Shown: positions 31,880 through 35,363 of the stretch, piece after piece
Layout: every line of letters starts with the position of its first letter
How positions within the stretch are numbered: position 1 is the stretch's first letter
Source of the DNA: JBAZCO01 sp041654915
GTDB taxonomy: Bacteria; Bacillota; Clostridia; Christensenellales; DTU072
Direction: 5' to 3'
NCBI GenBank assembly: GCA_041654915.1
Contig: JBAZCO010000005.1
Location: 1 to 35,363, forward strand
DNA: 35,363 nucleotides
Translations under genes and position numbers: made by a program
The notes under the pieces: model-generated
The model's input: the letters and a program-made list of their open reading frames with translations, nothing else
What the model was told of the DNA's origin: nothing
Databases searched by the model: none

Positions 31880-34800
31880 TTAATTGTAGTAAGTCTTGTC
31901 GTTTATGCCCATTTTTTCGTTTAGTGATGCAGGGTTGGTGCGTGCGGGAGCGTTGCCCTTTGGCACATTGTCTATGCCCTTTTTCCAAAGCGAACGCTTG
32001 TAAGAGCGATTGTATCTCTTGAGGAAACCCCTGTGTCTTATTGTGATGAAAACCACCACGGCAAGCAGCACAACAAACATACCCACCGCCGCATATGTAA
32101 TATATGTAAGAAGGGTTGCATCTATTTCCACATCGCTAATCGTGCCGTATATCTTCTGCTCGGGAGGACGAACTTCGGGTATCGCACCTGCGGCAAGAAT
32201 ATATGTATCAAGCGAATTGGTTGTGAAAGAAACATTTCTGCCGTAGGCATCTATAACCGATTTGTTTATTGGTATAATTGTACCGTCGGAAGATAGGCGG
32301 TATACGGCAAACTCAATGTAATTTTGGAAGTCGTCCGGTATGGGTAGGGTTACGGTGATTTCACCGGTATTGTACTGTGAGCCAAAGTCGGTAAGAGAGA
32401 GTTTGCTAACATGGACAATGGCACGGGGAGTGCCTTCGGCAACTGTTTCTAGCAAGGCTTGCTGAACATTATTAACAAATCCGCTGACTTTATCGTACCT
32501 TAATACATCTAGCGCAACACCGGGGGTGAGGTCGTTGCCGTCTATCTTTATTCCCGTTTCCTCGTCACGGAGGAGCAATACTTCACAACGGCGCTTTAAT
32601 TCTATTAGTTTGATATAAAGTGCGGTGTCAAAGACTTCCTTTTGCGTACCCAACATACTATCGTATGCGTTATATACCCTTATAATATTGGTATAGTCGG
32701 CTCGTGTTACCACATTTATTGCCGGCAAGGTGGCAACGCTCTGCCCCAAATTAATCACCGTTTCCATAAGTGCGGCAAGCTTTTTATACTCGGTTTCCAA
32801 CTTGGTGTAGTAGCCTGCATATTCACCCTGTTTAATCATATTTTGTTGCCACTCGGGATAGAGAATTAGCGGGTCGTTGGTTTCAAAATAGTTTATGTAG
32901 GTGTGCATCTTGTTATAGTCATCCACCAAAGTAAACAAGTTTTGCCTGCTTATTTCTGTTAGGTAGGTTTGATAGTCGTTAACCTCTTTTTGCAAAGTAG
33001 CAAGCCTGTCACGGAGGCGGTTGATTTCGTTTTGGAAGTACGCTCGGCGGGAGGCTGTCAAGCCAGACTTGCCCTCCTCAAACTGCTCCTCATATTTATA
33101 TAATAAATCCTTATGTTCTTGGCTTAGGGTTATTGTGTTTATTGTAAGCTCAAACACCGTCATATAGAATATAAGCTCGCTGCGGTTACCTGCCATATCC
33201 TCTACTATGATATGTACATAACCGCCCTTGCCTTCGGGAAGTCCGCCCGTGTTGCTGTTGTCTACGGTGTTAGTAGCGATAATCTGCCCGTTGGTCAATA
33301 GGAAGTTGTTGTACCACGCATACCTAAAGTTTTCCTCTACATAGGTTATAGCTTGGTCTATATAATAGGTATTGGGATTTTGCCTGTCTATGGACTCTGT
33401 GCCGTCGGCATTTACGATAATCGCATTCCTAATAATACCAGAGTTGATGAGCGGCGGGGTGCTGTCTATTTTGACTGCAAACACTTTTTCCACCTTCAAG
33501 CCCGAACCATTTGTGGCAACAACAACAATATTGGATATCTCCTCCCTTACAAGGGGGTTGGAATCGTTCCACGGACTAATGTTGTGGGGGTCGGTATCTG
33601 TGTAGTATGTGTAGTTAACGGGGGACTTGGATGCCGCCTTGATAACCTTAGATATTCTAACTTCTTTGGCTTGCGTCCAAGTACCAGAGGATATATCCAT
33701 AGTATTTGCCGTGCCAGGGATTGTGATTTGCCCAAGCAAGTCAAACTCGGGGCTAACCTTATCTACACGAAGGGTGAGTGTCCTTTCGTAAAACCTTGTA
33801 GATTCTTTTGCCGTTGCCCTAAGTTGAAGTTCTATCTCGCCATTGCCGTCAAAGCCCGTATCGCTGCTAATTGATGTGGCAAGGTCGTCGGTTGAGAAGA
33901 ATGTGCCGTCACCGGGCAAGCTTTCAAAGGGATGAGATGGGTCTAACCTATAAGTATAAACCACACCGCCGGGGTTGGCTGTGGCAGGATTGATGGGAAC
34001 GATAATTTCGTTGCCGTCGTCATCTGTCTGCCGTTCTACGGGGAATAGTCTTAAAAATATCTCTGCCGACTGCCAAGCGGAGCGCTCAATAACTGCGCCG
34101 CCGCTAGTCGTTTCTATGTCGAATTCGGGTGTGCGCACATCTATTCTTATCCTAACCCTAGCATCTGCGGCAAAGGTTGCGGTAGAGCCAGATATATTGG
34201 TAACCCTAAACTCAACCGTTGCATCCATATTGCCCACTATGGCATTGTCGTATATGGAGCTATGTTCGCCCACAAACCTGATTTCCTCAAGTCCGCCTGC
34301 GGTTTTGGCAATTTCGTTGTATTTTGTCCACTCGCCGTTCTGCCCTATTTTGTACCAATAGTAAACCTTGGTATCGGATATAGCAGTGATATTTATTGTC
34401 GCAACATTGCTCCAATTAAACTCATAAATACCCGCCACACCAATTGCGGCATTAACGGCACTCAAAGTGGCGGTGGGACGCTTTGCCTCTCCCTCCACTA
34501 CAAATGTATACTTAATATAGTTGCTAGTTTGGTTAAGCTCATTTCTCGCAAAGAGATAGTAGGCTTTGCTAGACACATTAAGTTCGCCCGTCAAGCGTGA
34601 ATAGCTGGACTCGGGCGGAAGTGTGGGAGTACCCGTGGTGTCCTCATAAAAATAATAATCTATGGGAGAAAGGTTGCCAAATATAGGCTTATTGAGGTCG
34701 TTGTTAGTTTCCCTAATGAATATGGGGGTATTGCTATACACGATGTAACCGCCCAACCCGTCGGAGACAATCTCGCCGCCCACCGCCTTGATGATAGCAT

Positions 34801-35363
34801 ACTCGGGAGAGGGTTGCGTTTTATCCAATTTGATGTAGACTTCGTCACCTCTGACACCACTGACCCGTCCTGCGGTATTGACAGCCCTAAAGTAAAGTCT
34901 GCCGTGGAAAGCAAGCCCCATTTCTAAACCTGTTTCGGGGTTAATTTGGGTGATGCCGTCAAATGAATAGGTTTTTTTGTCCGGCTCGTCGGGGTCGGTA
35001 AATACGGAGTCGGTAATATTTCTCCAACCCCAATCAATACCGTCATAAGAAACAAGTTTGAGCTGATATTGCGCAATATCCACATGCTCGGAAGTTTCGT
35101 CGGTAACCACGCTAATCGTAAAGTTTATTGATGCGCTCGTCCACTCGTCGGAGCTTTGATGATGCTCAATTTCTATGCTAAAGTCTTTAATATTGTATCG
35201 CACATCTAGATAGCGAACACGGGTGGTTTTTCTAACACCTGCCGAATCTAGCGCACGGGACTCCAAATAGAAAGCATATTTTACTGTTCCGTTCTCTATA
35301 CTTTCCATCTCGGAAATCGGAATAACAAAAGTATTTTGGTCGGTTATGTGGATATAGCCGTTA
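31880..35363 (-). CDS. Large membrane-anchored Ig-repeat surface protein, N-terminus outside window
   Basis: The frame stays open to the right edge, so the start is missing; about 1160 residues are visible. The N-terminal ~700 are beta-rich repeats, several ending or beginning with the K/R-x-D-x-x-x-P hallmark of bacterial Ig-like domains (KLDKTQPSPE, RIDVRTPEFD, RVDKVSPEFD, KIDSTPPLIN). Then comes a long helical, coiled-coil-like stalk (from about LTINTITLSQEHKDLLYKYE), a further beta domain, one transmembrane helix (TYITYAAVGMFVVLLAVVVF) and a ~50-residue basic cytosolic tail. This is an exposed, C-terminally anchored protein, perhaps adhesin or scaffold; no enzyme motif seen. Two hairpins follow the stop. 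Confidence 0.85.
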   Translation of the reverse strand, partial: NGYIHITDQNTFVIPISEMESIENGTVKYAFYLESRALDSAGVRKTTRVRYLDVRYNIKDFSIEIEHHQSSDEWTSASINFTISVVTDETSEHVDIAQYQLKLVSYDGIDWGWRNITDSVFTDPDEPDKKTYSFDGITQINPETGLEMGLAFHGRLYFRAVNTAGRVSGVRGDEVYIKLDKTQPSPEYAIIKAVGGEIVSDGLGGYIVYSNTPIFIRETNNDLNKPIFGNLSPIDYYFYEDTTGTPTLPPESSYSRLTGELNVSSKAYYLFARNELNQTSNYIKYTFVVEGEAKRPTATLSAVNAAIGVAGIYEFNWSNVATINITAISDTKVYYWYKIGQNGEWTKYNEIAKTAGGLEEIRFVGEHSSIYDNAIVGNMDATVEFRVTNISGSTATFAADARVRIRIDVRTPEFDIETTSGGAVIERSAWQSAEIFLRLFPVERQTDDDGNEIIVPINPATANPGGVVYTYRLDPSHPFESLPGDGTFFSTDDLATSISSDTGFDGNGEIELQLRATAKESTRFYERTLTLRVDKVSPEFDLLGQITIPGTANTMDISSGTWTQAKEVRISKVIKAASKSPVNYTYYTDTDPHNISPWNDSNPLVREEISNIVVVATNGSGLKVEKVFAVKIDSTPPLINSGIIRNAIIVNADGTESIDRQNPNTYYIDQAITYVEENFRYAWYNNFLLTNGQIIATNTVDNSNTGGLPEGKGGYVHIIVEDMAGNRSELIFYMTVFELTINTITLSQEHKDLLYKYEEQFEEGKSGLTASRRAYFQNEINRLRDRLATLQKEVNDYQTYLTEISRQNLFTLVDDYNKMHTYINYFETNDPLILYPEWQQNMIKQGEYAGYYTKLETEYKKLAALMETVINLGQSVATLPAINVVTRADYTNIIRVYNAYDSMLGTQKEVFDTALYIKLIELKRRCEVLLLRDEETGIKIDGNDLTPGVALDVLRYDKVSGFVNNVQQALLETVAEGTPRAIVHVSKLSLTDFGSQYNTGEITVTLPIPDDFQNYIEFAVYRLSSDGTIIPINKSVIDAYGRNVSFTTNSLDTYILAAGAIPEVRPPEQKIYGTISDVEIDATLLTYITYAAVGMFVVLLAVVVFITIRHRGFLKRYNRSYKRSLWKKGIDNVPKGNAPARTNPASLNEKMGINDKTYYN

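Noticed and set aside
33353..33874. 173-codon plus-strand frame opposite the surface-protein gene
   Set aside because: Antisense shadow; Ig-like repeats on the minus strand explain the coding bias.
1..35363. tRNA or rRNA genes
   Set aside because: No cloverleaf-like or rRNA-like segment was recognised in any intergenic region by eye; a tRNAscan or Infernal run would settle this.

Overview
The window looks like chromosomal DNA from an anaerobic, low-to-middle GC Gram-positive bacterium (Bacillota, probably Clostridia). The evidence is strong AAGGAG-type ribosome binding sites, a clostridial-style feo operon (two FeoA, FeoB and a Cys-rich FeoB-associated peptide), a DUF1858/DUF438 hemerythrin-PAS pair, and Na+-pumping decarboxylase subunits. 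The exact lineage cannot be read from the sequence.

Left part (1-11700), mostly + strand: the 3' end of an SGNH/GDSL hydrolase; a YbdG-type mechanosensitive channel; a ferrous-iron uptake operon behind a good sigma-A promoter with a dyad at the expected start site; a convergent gene for a large lipoprotein with an Ig-like domain (minus strand); and, divergent from it, two ABC exporter half-transporters behind a perfect TTGACA-N17-TATAAT promoter. The two ABC proteins complement each other as a heterodimer with one degenerate ATP site.

11701-13740 is about 2 kb of non-coding DNA made of degenerate ~550-bp units. They carry seven copies of a CAAGC/GCTTG hairpin and three copies of a promoter-like cassette.

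13829-28218 is all minus strand: DUF1858-DUF438 pair; MFS transporter; SDR oxidoreductase; an AT-rich three-gene restriction-modification operon (two DNA methyltransferases and an HNH nuclease, probably acquired horizontally); DODA-type dioxygenase; a scar with the C-terminal remnant of a FrnE/DsbA-like gene and repeats resembling an insertion-sequence end; an AAC(6')-like acetyltransferase; esterase-rlmD operon; and an oadB-oadG-P-type ATPase operon.

28219-29699 is a second non-coding block: three ~285-bp units, then four ~133-bp tandem units, both built from short hairpins separated by GATAT. Beyond it on the minus strand lie an SCP2-domain protein with a class III aminotransferase, and a very large membrane-anchored Ig-repeat surface protein whose start is outside the window.

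The most unusual signal: the two unrelated-looking repeat blocks (12 kb and 28 kb, opposite strands) carry the same ~74-nt cassette, six copies in all. It is nGACA, 17 nt, TAYAAT, 15 nt, TATGGAG-like box, 17 nt, T-run, with every spacing identical. It could specify a ~45-nt RNA and is the best candidate here for something undescribed.
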